Shown piece after piece: positions 1 to 8,006 of a DNA stretch of 64,000 nt. The notes beneath the pieces are model-generated. The model was given only the letters and a program-made list of their open reading frames with translations, was not told the DNA's origin and did not search any database. Position 1 is the first letter of the stretch, and every line of letters begins with the position of its first letter. The position numbers were made by a program, and so were the translations under genes. The DNA is from Micromonospora vinacea (GTDB lineage: Bacteria; Actinomycetota; Actinomycetes; Mycobacteriales; Micromonosporaceae): assembly GCF_015751785.1 (NCBI RefSeq), contig NZ_JADOTY010000001.1, positions 7,130,001-7,194,000 on the forward strand. The letters run 5' to 3'.

Positions 1-866
1 CGATCGAGGGCGGCCAGGCCCTCGGCGATGGCGGCGCGGTCCCACCGGTCGCGGTCCTGCCGCTCAAGGGTGAGCAGGTTGCCGGCGGCGTCGCGGCGGG
101 CGTCCCGACGGGAGTGTTGGAACAGGAACAGCGCCAGCAGCGCGGCGACCTCGGACTGGTCGGGCATCAGCCGGGCCAGCAGCCGGGCCAGCCGGACCGC
201 CTCGTCGGCGAAGGCCGGTTCGCCGTCGGCGACGTAGCCCCGGGTGAACAGCAGGTACAGCACGGCGAGGACGCCGGGGAGCCGCTCGGTCAGCGCCGGC
301 CCGCTCGGCACCCGGTACGGGATGCCGGCCTGGGCGATGCGGGTGCGGGCCCGGGTCAGCCGGCGGGTCATCGTCGACTCGCTGACCAGCAGGAGGCGGG
401 CGATGTCGGCGGTGGGCACGCCGCAGACCGTCCGCAGCGTCAACGCCACCCGGGCCTCGAGCGCGAGCGCCGGGTGGCAGCAGGTGAAGATGAGCCGCAG
501 CCGGTCGTCCACCACGTCCTGCCCCACCTCCGGCTCCGGCGACGCGTCGTCCGGCGTGAGCAGCGCCAGGTCGTGCAGCTTGCGCCGCTCCACTGTCGCC
601 CGGCGCAGCACGTCGATCGCCCGGTTGCGGGCCACGGTCATGAGCCAGCCGCCCGGGTTGTCCGGCACACCGTCGGCGGGCCACCGTTCCAGCGCGACGG
701 CCAACGACTCCTGGGCGCAGTCCTCGGCCAACGCCCAGTCCCCGGTCACCCGGATCAGGGTCGCGACGATCCGGGGGTACGACTCGACGCTGGCGGCCGC
801 GACGGCCGCCGCCGCCGCGCCGGCCGGTGCCGGGGTGCGCACCGGCCGGCGCTGCGGGGTGGACAT
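1..866 (-). CDS. ECF sigma factor, ECF42-type (3' end cut off by the window edge)
   Basis: The minus-strand frame is open from ATG at 866 to the left edge (288 codons), so the C-terminus is missing. The N-terminal part has sigma-70 region 2 features (residues about 30-85: ATLIRVTGDWALAEDCAQES, then GGWLMTVARNRAIDVLRR) and region 4 with a helix-turn-helix (VCGVPTADIARLLLVSESTM). A long extension follows (DUF6596/SnoaL-like region of ECF42 factors, including LYLLFTRGY). Family knowledge: ECF42 factors lack a classical anti-sigma factor and sit beside DGPF/YCII proteins, which is the case here: the downstream-coded neighbour at 872-1207 is a YCII protein ending 5 bp before this start, so the two are probably one transcript. 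Target genes cannot be told from the sequence. Confidence 0.9.
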   Translation of the reverse strand, partial: MSTPQRRPVRTPAPAGAAAAAVAAASVESYPRIVATLIRVTGDWALAEDCAQESLAVALERWPADGVPDNPGGWLMTVARNRAIDVLRRATVERRKLHDLALLTPDDASPEPEVGQDVVDDRLRLIFTCCHPALALEARVALTLRTVCGVPTADIARLLLVSESTMTRRLTRARTRIAQAGIPYRVPSGPALTERLPGVLAVLYLLFTRGYVADGEPAFADEAVRLARLLARLMPDQSEVAALLALFLFQHSRRDARRDAAGNLLTLERQDRDRWDRAAIAEGLAALD

Positions 867-871
867 CCTGG

Positions 872-1207
872 TCAGTCGGACAGGTCGGCGAACGGGCGCA
901 GTTCCAGTCGCCCTTCGCGGGCCATCGGGTGGGTGCGGGCCACCTCGATCGCCTCGTCCAGGTCGGCGCAGTCGAGCAGGTCGAAGCCCACGATCACCTC
1001 GGCGGTCTCCGCGAACGGCCCCTCGGAGACGAGCAGCTCACCGTCGCGAACACGGACGGTGGTGGCCGCGCTGGGCGACGCGAACACGTTGCCGGTCAGG
1101 CGGCGGCCCCGAGAGTCGTTCTCCGCCACCCACTTGTGGATGTCGGGTAGCTCGGTGGGGTCGGTGTCCGGCTCGGTGTCGCTGCACACGAACATCATGT
1201 ACTTCAT
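872..1207 (-). CDS. YCII/DGPF-domain protein, partner of the ECF42 sigma factor
   Basis: A 111-residue protein starting MKYMMFVCSD and containing the DGPF-type signature as SEGPFAET (residues about 62-69). Small ferredoxin-like-fold YCII proteins of this type are regularly encoded next to ECF42 sigma factors; their biochemical role is not settled. Its stop lies 5 bp before the sigma factor start on the same strand, which suggests translational coupling. The 84 bp upstream (1208-1291) separate it from the conservon on the same strand and hold its likely ribosome-binding site (AGGGAGCGACC just before the ATG). Confidence 0.85.
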   Translation of the reverse strand: MKYMMFVCSDTEPDTDPTELPDIHKWVAENDSRGRRLTGNVFASPSAATTVRVRDGELLVSEGPFAETAEVIVGFDLLDCADLDEAIEVARTHPMAREGRLELRPFADLSD

Positions 1208-1291
1208 CTGGTCGCTCCCTGGTTTCTCGGGGTATCGCCAGCATGACGATCGGCCGGCGGTGTTCCGGACACCCTCCCCCGAAAAACTTTG

Positions 1292-1903
1292 TCAGTCTCC
1301 GCTGGCGGCGCGGCGGCGGGCCTCGCGGGTCTTCATGGCGTGCTCCATCAGCGTGACGAGCACCTCCTTGCTGGACTCGCGCTGCCGGGCGTCGCAGAGC
1401 AGCACCGGCACACCCGGGTCCAGGTTCAGCGCGGCCTGCACCTCGTCGAGCCGGTACTTCCGGGCGTCCTGGAAGCAGTTCACCGCCACCACGAAGGGCG
1501 TGCCCCGACCCTCGAAGTAGTCGATCGAGGGGAAACAGTCGGCGAGCCGGCGGGTGTCGGCCAGCACCACAGCGCCGATCGCCCCCAACGCCAACTCGTC
1601 CCAGACGAACCAGAACCGGTCCTGCCCCGGCGTACCGAAGAGGTACAGCACCAGGTCGTCGCTGATGGTGATCCGACCGAAGTCCATGGCCACTGTGGTG
1701 GTGGTCTTGCCTTCCACCCCGGACAGGTCGTCGATGCCGACCCCCGACTCCGTCAGCACCTCCTCGGTGCGCAACGGCCGGGTTTCGCTGACCGCGCCAA
1801 CCATTGTCGTTTTGCCCACGCCGAAGCCGCCCGCGACCAGGATCTTGATCGCGGTGGGCAGTGGCGTCGCTCCCGCCGGCCGGTCAGAGTGCCCGTAGTC
1901 CAT
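1292..1903 (-). CDS. cvnD: Conservon GTPase CvnD (ATP/GTP-binding protein)
   Basis: A 203-residue small Ras-like GTPase of the MglA/CvnD family. The P-loop is GGFGVGKTT (residues about 25-33), the switch region has TTTTVAMDFGRI, and the G3 motif is FGTPGQDRFWFVWDEL. The NKxD-like position reads AVNCFQDA. It is the last gene of a cvnABCD set; its start overlaps the 3' end of cvnC by 20 bp. In conservons the GTPase acts with the sensor kinase-like CvnA, the roadblock protein CvnB and the DUF742 protein CvnC in a membrane-associated complex that has been likened to eukaryotic G-protein signalling. Confidence 0.93.
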   Translation of the reverse strand: MDYGHSDRPAGATPLPTAIKILVAGGFGVGKTTMVGAVSETRPLRTEEVLTESGVGIDDLSGVEGKTTTTVAMDFGRITISDDLVLYLFGTPGQDRFWFVWDELALGAIGAVVLADTRRLADCFPSIDYFEGRGTPFVVAVNCFQDARKYRLDEVQAALNLDPGVPVLLCDARQRESSKEVLVTLMEHAMKTREARRRAASGD

Positions 1904-2270
1904 TGATTACCGCCTCGAAGATGCTGTTGTCGGGAAGACCGGCCGTGGTCTGCGGCTCGCGGACCTGCACCAGGCTGCGGGCCGCCAGATCACCGAGAAG
2001 CACCCGGATGGTGCCCACCGGCAGGTCGAGATGGGCGGCGATCTCGGCGACGGACTGTATGCGTTGGCACAGCCCGACGATCGCCAAATGCTCGGGACCG
2101 AGACCGACCTCGGGCGTGACCTCGGCTCGGGTCGCCGTGACCAGGGAGATCAGGTCGAATGTTCCGGTGACCGGGCGGGCCCGCCCACGCGTCACCGCGT
2201 ACGGACGCACCACCGGACCCGCGTGGTCATCCACCCACTGATGGTCTGCGGACTCTCCCTGCACGGTCAT
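1884..2270 (-). CDS. cvnC: Conservon protein CvnC (DUF742)
   Basis: A 128-residue DUF742 protein. The N-terminal part has the family pattern VRPYAVTRGRARP followed by a winged-helix-like segment (VAEIAAHLDLPVGTIRVLLGDL, about residues 73-94), and it ends with the usual ..LPDNSIFEAVINGLRAL. Start at ATG 2270, 5 bp after the cvnB stop. It is the third gene of the conservon and is thought to act as an adaptor between the sensor and the GTPase rather than as a DNA-binding regulator. Confidence 0.92.
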   Translation of the reverse strand: MTVQGESADHQWVDDHAGPVVRPYAVTRGRARPVTGTFDLISLVTATRAEVTPEVGLGPEHLAIVGLCQRIQSVAEIAAHLDLPVGTIRVLLGDLAARSLVQVREPQTTAGLPDNSIFEAVINGLRAL

Positions 2271-2275
2271 CGCCG

Positions 2276-2698
2276 TTACCTCTCGCCGACCTGCTGATCA
2301 GTGCCGCGCGACGGCGATGCGACGTACTTGCCGACCCGGGTGACCAGCATCGCCATCTCGTAGGCGATCAGGCCGACGTCGGCGTCCTCGGTGGCCAGCA
2401 CCGCCAGGCAGGCGTTGCGGCCGGCCGCTGTGACGAACAGGAACGACGACTGCATCTCGATGATGGTCTGCTGCACCTGCCCGCCACCGAAACGCTTGCC
2501 GGCGCCTCGGGCGAGGCTCTGGATGCCGGCCGCCATCGCTGCGAGGTGCTCGCCGTCGTCCCGGCTCAACCCCTGGGAGGAGGCCATCAAGAGGCCGTCG
2601 GTGGAGAGCGCGACCGCATGTTCGGCCTGCTTCACCCGGCCCACCAGGTCATCCAGCAACCACGTCAGGTCGGCGCTCGAAGCCGTCTTCTGGGTCAC
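2276..2698 (-). CDS. cvnB: Conservon protein CvnB (roadblock/LC7 domain)
   Basis: A 140-residue roadblock/LC7 protein: ADLTWLLDDLVGRV at the N-terminus, then HAVALSTDGLLMASS and DGEHLAAMAAGIQSL, all typical of the actinobacterial conservon roadblock proteins. These are thought to regulate the GTPase partner. The start is GTG at 2698 (GTG ACC CAG AAG); cvnA ends 90 bp upstream and cvnC begins 5 bp downstream, consistent with a single operon. Confidence 0.92.
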   Translation of the reverse strand: MTQKTASSADLTWLLDDLVGRVKQAEHAVALSTDGLLMASSQGLSRDDGEHLAAMAAGIQSLARGAGKRFGGGQVQQTIIEMQSSFLFVTAAGRNACLAVLATEDADVGLIAYEMAMLVTRVGKYVASPSRGTDQQVGER

Positions 2699-2788
2699 TT
2701 CGTCGTCCTCTTCTCGCCCGGCTGTGCGCCGTGTTCGTCTGGGGCTTGACCGTCACACCGCGCGGAAACCCGCGTCGTCGGTGCTCGG

Positions 2789-5350
2789 TCAGGTCGCTTG
2801 TGGATCCTCGTCGGTCGGCTCGGCCGGCGTCGCCGCCGCCGGGGCGCCGGAGGCGCCCCCGAGCAGCCGAGCCGCGTCGGTCCGCCCACGCCGGGTGCCG
2901 GTCTGGTAGGAGCTCATCATCCGGCGAACCTGCTCCGGTGGGCGCACCACATCCTCGTCGTCGGTCTCGGACACCGCCGGGTCGTCTCGCAACTCGGGAA
3001 CGATGTTCGCCTGTCGGACCCGGACGGGCAGGCCGGAGTCGGTGCGCTCCGCCTCGGCGCGGGCGGGCATCGGACCACCGTCGCCGGCCGGGGTCGGCTC
3101 GCCGTCGGGGGCCTCCGCGCGGGTGCGGTCGACGGCGGGGAGGCCGGTGGGCACGGTCGGGGCTTCCAGGGCTGGCTGGGCCGGGCCGCGCCGGGCACGG
3201 GTGGGCAGGTCGGGAGCGCCGGTTGCCGGGGTGGTCCGCTGTCGGGTGGGAAGAACGGTGTCCGCCTCGGCCTCCTCGTCAGTCGTCGCTGGAGCGGTGT
3301 CGGCCGGCACCGCCACCGGCGCGGTCACCGCCACCTCCGGCGCGGTGGTCGTCGGTGCGGCGAGCGCGACCGGTGCGAGAGACGCCGGACGGCCGCTGTC
3401 CGTGGCGGGCGCCGACGGCATCGGGATGGCCGAGCCGGCCCGGAACGAGCCGGAGTCCTCCGGGGAGGCGTCGGCCTCGGTGACCAGCTCCAGGGGGATC
3501 AGCACGACAGCTGTGGTGCCGCCGTACGCGGACTCCTTGAGCCGTACCCGCACGCCGTGCCGTTCGGTCAGCCGGCTCACCACGTAGAGCCCGAGGCGGG
3601 CGGCGTTGGCGAGGTTCAGCTCGGACTGGTCGACGATGCGGTGGTTCGCGGCGGCCAGGTCCTCCTCGCTCATGCCGAGGCCCCGGTCCTCGATCTCGAT
3701 GGCGAACCCGTTGGAGACCAGCTGGCCGCGGACCTCGACGGTCGTGTGTGGTGGGGAGAACGACAGGCCGTTCTCGATCAGCTCGGCGAGCAGGTGGATG
3801 ACGTCGCCGACCGCGCGGCCGGCGAGCGAGACCGGCCCGAGCGGCAGCACGTTGACCCGGGTGTAGTCCTCCACCTCGGCCACGGCGCCGCGCACCACGT
3901 CGACCATGGGGACGTTGCGTCGCCAGGCCCGACCGGGGGTGGAGCCGGAGAGCACGATCAGGTTCTCCGCGTTGCGGCGCATCCGGGTGGCCAGGTGGTC
4001 GACCCGGAACAGGTCCTCCAGCTCCTCGGCGTCGTGTTCGCGGCGCTCCATGGCGTCGAGCAGGGTGAGCTGGCGGTGGACGAGCGCCTGCGTGCGTCGG
4101 GCCAGGCTCAGGAAGACCTCGCGGACGTTGCGCCGCAGGTCGGCCTGCTCGACGGCGGTCCGCAGCGCGGTCTCCTGGACGGCGTTGAACGCCTTGCCGA
4201 CCTGGCCGATCTCGTCGGTGCCGAACTCCAGCGGGGGCGCCTCGGTGGCCACGTCGACCTCCTCGCCGCGCCCGAGCCGCTCCACCACCCGGGGCAGCCG
4301 CTCGTCGGCGAGCTGCCAGGCGGCCTCCCGCAGCCGGTCCAGTTGGCGCAGCAGGTTCCGTGCGGTGGTGATCGAGACCACGACGGAGGCGATGACGGCG
4401 AGCAGACCCAGGCCGGTGGCGAGGACCAGTCGGACGACGACCATCACTGCCACGCCGGTGGCCCTACCCACGATGCCCTCACCGCCGGCGGTCACGGCGT
4501 CGTTCACCTCGGCCAGCACCGGCTCGACAGTGCCCCGCCACTGCTCGGCGTCGACCGGCAGCTGGGTCGACGGCCGACCCTCGCGGATGATGCTGTCCTG
4601 CACGGCACGCAGCCGGGTGAACGCCTCGCCCTCGACGAGCTGTTGGTAACGGCGCTGGTCGGCGTCGGCGAGCCGGACCCGGGTCTCCTCACCGAGGAAC
4701 CGCTCCGAGCCGACCAGCGCGACGTAGCGGGCGTACTCGGCGCCGCTCATCCGACCGTTGCCGAAGAGGCCGCTGAGCAGCGCGTCCTCCTGGGAGATCA
4801 GCTCCTTCATCCGGTTGAGCTGGATCAGGGCCGCCGCCTCGCCGGCGATCTGCTTGTCGTCCAGGCTGCCCGTCACGTCGTAGATCTGGAAGATCGACTC
4901 GATCGCGCCGGTGTACGCCTCAGCGGCGGCGATCTTGTCGATCTTGCGGTCCAGCACCTCCGCGCGGGTCTGCTCCAACGCGTTGACCTGGGCGATCGTC
5001 ATACCGAGCTGGGTGTCCAGTGCGGAACTGCCGGCGATGTCGACCTGCCAGTTGCGCACCGAGGCGGCGAAGTCGGCAGCCAACTCGGCGGTCTTGCGCT
5101 GCTCGGCCTCGAGCGCCGTCCGCTGCGCGGCCTCGGGGTTGCTCAGGTACGCCTGGGTCAACCGCCGCTCCACCTGGAGCTCCTGCAACAGCGGCTCACT
5201 CGGCGTGTAGACCTTGCTGTTGAGCAACTGGACACCGAGCAGGTTGAAGCCGTCACGCAGGGTCACCCAGGCCGCGAACATCCAGAGCGCGATCAGGGAG
5301 AGCAGCAGGGCGACAACCTTGGTGCGGATACTCGTACCGCGAGAACGCAT
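2789..5350 (-). CDS. cvnA: Conservon sensor histidine kinase-like protein CvnA (NIT domain)
   Basis: An 853-residue membrane sensor. A first membrane segment lies near residues 12-30 (VVALLLSLIALWMFAAWVTL), followed by an extracellular nitrate/nitrite-sensing (NIT) domain to about residue 300, a second membrane segment (about 305-330), HAMP, and a HATPase_c domain with an N-box (HLLAELIENGLSFSPP), G1 box (EDRGLGM) and G2 region (GLYVVSRL). The last 230 residues are a Pro/Ala/Thr-rich, probably disordered tail. First gene of the conservon. The terpenoid operon ends 123 bp upstream on the same strand, so read-through from it is possible. Confidence 0.92.
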   Translation of the reverse strand: MRSRGTSIRTKVVALLLSLIALWMFAAWVTLRDGFNLLGVQLLNSKVYTPSEPLLQELQVERRLTQAYLSNPEAAQRTALEAEQRKTAELAADFAASVRNWQVDIAGSSALDTQLGMTIAQVNALEQTRAEVLDRKIDKIAAAEAYTGAIESIFQIYDVTGSLDDKQIAGEAAALIQLNRMKELISQEDALLSGLFGNGRMSGAEYARYVALVGSERFLGEETRVRLADADQRRYQQLVEGEAFTRLRAVQDSIIREGRPSTQLPVDAEQWRGTVEPVLAEVNDAVTAGGEGIVGRATGVAVMVVVRLVLATGLGLLAVIASVVVSITTARNLLRQLDRLREAAWQLADERLPRVVERLGRGEEVDVATEAPPLEFGTDEIGQVGKAFNAVQETALRTAVEQADLRRNVREVFLSLARRTQALVHRQLTLLDAMERREHDAEELEDLFRVDHLATRMRRNAENLIVLSGSTPGRAWRRNVPMVDVVRGAVAEVEDYTRVNVLPLGPVSLAGRAVGDVIHLLAELIENGLSFSPPHTTVEVRGQLVSNGFAIEIEDRGLGMSEEDLAAANHRIVDQSELNLANAARLGLYVVSRLTERHGVRVRLKESAYGGTTAVVLIPLELVTEADASPEDSGSFRAGSAIPMPSAPATDSGRPASLAPVALAAPTTTAPEVAVTAPVAVPADTAPATTDEEAEADTVLPTRQRTTPATGAPDLPTRARRGPAQPALEAPTVPTGLPAVDRTRAEAPDGEPTPAGDGGPMPARAEAERTDSGLPVRVRQANIVPELRDDPAVSETDDEDVVRPPEQVRRMMSSYQTGTRRGRTDAARLLGGASGAPAAATPAEPTDEDPQAT

Positions 5351-5473
5351 TGAACCGTCCCAGGCTGGGCGTTGACTCAGCTCATCAACGAATGATCAGA
5401 GGGGGCGACGTCCCACCACAGCGGGGCATCCGGGCTGAGGCTCTGCGTACGCTAGCAGTGTCCACACAACCCC

Positions 5474-7096
5474 TCAAGTTGCTGTTTTTGTTGACTGGTA
5501 ACCGCAATCCACCACCGATCGGTCCACGCCCGAGGCACGAATGCCGGCCAGCCGGCAGGCGGCGAGCACCGTGGCGCGAACGATGACCGTCGGACAGTAC
5601 AGCTCCTTGCCGTACCACAGTGGAGGGTGCTGCCGGCCGGCGGACTCGTGCAGGTAGGCGTGCCCACGGGCCACCGCGTCGTCCACCCGTGGCACTGTCG
5701 TCGGCACCGCCAGCAGCACCTGGAGGGCGTACGCGGTCTCCTCGGCGGTGCCGTCCCACCGCCCCCACGAACCGTCAGCGCGCTGGCTGTTCAGCACCCA
5801 GCCGGCCGCCCGATCCACCGCCTCGGCGGCGGCCGCACCCCGCCCGAACTCGGCCAGCGCCAGCACGCAGCAGGCGGTGGCGTAGTACGGCGAGGCGTGC
5901 CACCGGTCCTGCCAGGGGCCGTCGGCGAGCTGGTGTGCCGGCAGCACGGCGCTGAGCCGCTCGACCGTCCGGTGGTACCGGGCGTTCGCGCCGGGGTGTG
6001 TGGCCACGTACTGGCCGAACGCGTCCAGCACGTGTGCGTTGGTGGTGACCGAGAAGCCGTCCTCGCTCCCCGGCCAGGTGCAGAAGCCGTCCGCCGTCTC
6101 GTACGCCCACAGGCTGGCGGGGTCGGCGCGGCGGCCGAGCCGGGCCAGTGCGTCCAGCGTGACCGATGTGGTGTCGGCGTCGGTCGGCAGGCCCTCGCCG
6201 GTGGCGATGCCCTCGGCACCGGTGGCGGCGGCCAGGGTCCGCAGCACTGTCGCCGGCGGATTGACAGCGACACCGGCGCGGCGCAGGCCGCTGAGCACCC
6301 AGGCCCGCTCGAACACGGTGATCGGGGTCGGGCAGGGCACCGGCCCGTCAGCCTCGCGGATCAATTCCCGCAGGAAGGCGTGCGCGGCGGGGCCGGCGGC
6401 CGGGCCGGCGGCGGTCAGCCATGCGGCGGTCGCTGCGGGTGACGCGCCGACGGCGGTCAGGGTCGGTCCGGCGTCGGCCGGTGTCGCGTCCAGCACCTCG
6501 TAGAAGTGGGCCAGCTTCGTCGGCAGCGCCGCCCCGGCGGCCACCGCGGCGCGGACCGCGCGCAGCCGGTCGGACCCGAGCCCCGCGGGCAGCGCCAGCG
6601 GCGGACGGGGCAGCCGCTCCGCGGTCGTCCGATCCAGCCGGGCCAACCGGTCGTTGATCGACTCGACAAGCGCGGGGACGATGAGGTCCAACGCCGGGGT
6701 GTCCGGCAACGCCCGCGCGGGCGTGGCGAGCAGCCGGCCGGTGAGCGCGTCCAGTCCGCGTGCCACCGGGGCGAGCAGGTCCGCACCGGCCCATCGGCCG
6801 TCGGCCAGCGCCGCGAGCAGAGCGTCGGTGGCGCTGAGCGTGGGCACCAGGGCGTACCCCTCGGGTGGGCCCCACGCGCCGTCCGGGCGCTGTTCGCGCA
6901 GCAGGAAACCGATCCGCTGGTGGTGTCCCGGCAGCCAGGCCGCGCCGGCGACGAGCCGGCCGCTCTCGTACACCGAGGGGGCGACCTGCCCCCACGGCCG
7001 CAGCGCCAGGCCGGCGATCAGCTCGCGGGCGGCGTCGGCGACCGGGTCGGCGGCGGTCGCCTCGTCGGCGAACACCCGGGTGGCGCCGTCACTCAT
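5474..7096 (-). CDS. Class II terpene cyclase (protonation-initiated, DxDTT motif)
   Basis: A 540-residue two-domain alpha-helical cyclase of the squalene-hopene/copalyl diphosphate cyclase superfamily. The catalytic acid motif reads DADTT at residues 306-310, in place of the canonical DxDD. QW-like repeats are visible (EQRPDGAWGP near residue 68; SQRADGSWGRWDG near 480). Length and architecture match bacterial beta-gamma class II diterpene or sesquiterpene cyclases, which convert a linear prenyl diphosphate to a bicyclic diphosphate without losing the diphosphate. A DxDTT variant is known in bacterial drimenyl diphosphate synthase, so a C15 substrate is as plausible as C20. Start ATG 7096 overlaps the 3' end of the class I gene by 8 bp. 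Confidence 0.85.
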   Translation of the reverse strand: MSDGATRVFADEATAADPVADAARELIAGLALRPWGQVAPSVYESGRLVAGAAWLPGHHQRIGFLLREQRPDGAWGPPEGYALVPTLSATDALLAALADGRWAGADLLAPVARGLDALTGRLLATPARALPDTPALDLIVPALVESINDRLARLDRTTAERLPRPPLALPAGLGSDRLRAVRAAVAAGAALPTKLAHFYEVLDATPADAGPTLTAVGASPAATAAWLTAAGPAAGPAAHAFLRELIREADGPVPCPTPITVFERAWVLSGLRRAGVAVNPPATVLRTLAAATGAEGIATGEGLPTDADTTSVTLDALARLGRRADPASLWAYETADGFCTWPGSEDGFSVTTNAHVLDAFGQYVATHPGANARYHRTVERLSAVLPAHQLADGPWQDRWHASPYYATACCVLALAEFGRGAAAAEAVDRAAGWVLNSQRADGSWGRWDGTAEETAYALQVLLAVPTTVPRVDDAVARGHAYLHESAGRQHPPLWYGKELYCPTVIVRATVLAACRLAGIRASGVDRSVVDCGYQSTKTAT

Positions 7097-8006
7097 CGCG
7101 CGCCCCCCAGAAGTCCGACAGTTGGTAGAAGCCGCCGGTGAAGGAGATCTGCCGATTGAGGTAGTCCGCCTGGCGGGGGCACCGCTCGGCGAGGGCGGCC
7201 AGGTCCCCTCGGCACCGGGCGGTCAGCTCGGCCAACCGGTCGTGCACCTGCGCCGGGTCGTCGACCAGCAGCAGGGCGTTCAGGTCACCCCACTCGGAGT
7301 CCCGGCCGTGGGTGGCCAGGTCGTTGACCAACCGCAGTACGCGCTGCACGCCACGACCGGCGTCCAGCAGGTCGGTCAGCTGGGCGAGGGTCCGGTCGTC
7401 GCCGGTGGCGATCCAGTGGGTGACGTTGACGAAGGAGCAGGCGAGGTTGTCGGCGTTGTCCAGGTAGCGGTCCAGGTCCGGCAGCCGCCGTCCGGTGGTC
7501 GGGTCGGTCGGCAGGTGCTTCCAGTCCCACTCCCGCGCCACTGCGGCGAGCATCCGGGCCAGTTCGTCACGCCAGATCGGCCGCAGCCGGACGAACGCCG
7601 GGACGGTGGTCAGCTCGTCGCGCAGGTCGGCGAGCAGCCGGGCCAGGTGGCGCCCCGGTGGTGGCGCGGCGCCGTCGGCCACCGCGAGGCAGTCGGTCAC
7701 CACCTCCCGCACGTCGTCGACGGACCGCGCGAGGTAGTCGACCTGCCAGTCGGCGGCGAAGACCCAGAGCAGGGTACGGGTGGTGATCCGCAGCTCCGCG
7801 GCGGTGTGCCACGGCGCGGTGAAGGCGATGGCGGTGGCCACCGAACTGAGCAGCGCCGCGTCGAACGGCGCGGCGTCGAACAGCTCCGGATGGGCGGCGG
7901 TGACATCCTGGAGGTCGCGTACGCCCCGGACGGCGAGTGCGCACACCCGGCCCTGCTCGGCGACCGCGTCCTGACCGGCCCGAGCCGGTCGCGGGGTCTC
8001 CGTCAC
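7089..8006 (-). CDS. Class I terpene synthase-like protein
   Basis: 305 residues from GTG at 8006, which overlaps the P450 stop as GTGA. A longer reading frame to 8981 exists but would run through the P450 gene; the overlap start is preferred. The metal-binding NSE-like motif is clear: NDLATHGRDSEWGD at residues 228-241. The aspartate-rich motif is weak; the best candidate is D86-W-Q-V-D90. Sandwiched between a class II cyclase and a P450, it most likely ionises the bicyclic diphosphate made by the class II enzyme and quenches or rearranges it. The substrate is not determined by the sequence. The weak first motif leaves room for a phosphatase-like or otherwise altered activity. Confidence 0.75.
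   Translation of the reverse strand: MTETPRPARAGQDAVAEQGRVCALAVRGVRDLQDVTAAHPELFDAAPFDAALLSSVATAIAFTAPWHTAAELRITTRTLLWVFAADWQVDYLARSVDDVREVVTDCLAVADGAAPPPGRHLARLLADLRDELTTVPAFVRLRPIWRDELARMLAAVAREWDWKHLPTDPTTGRRLPDLDRYLDNADNLACSFVNVTHWIATGDDRTLAQLTDLLDAGRGVQRVLRLVNDLATHGRDSEWGDLNALLLVDDPAQVHDRLAELTARCRGDLAALAERCPRQADYLNRQISFTGGFYQLSDFWGARDE

Noticed and set aside
2798..5353. An 851-codon open frame antisense to cvnA
   Set aside because: Low-complexity His/Gly/Val-rich translation without motifs; cvnA on the other strand has a full domain set.
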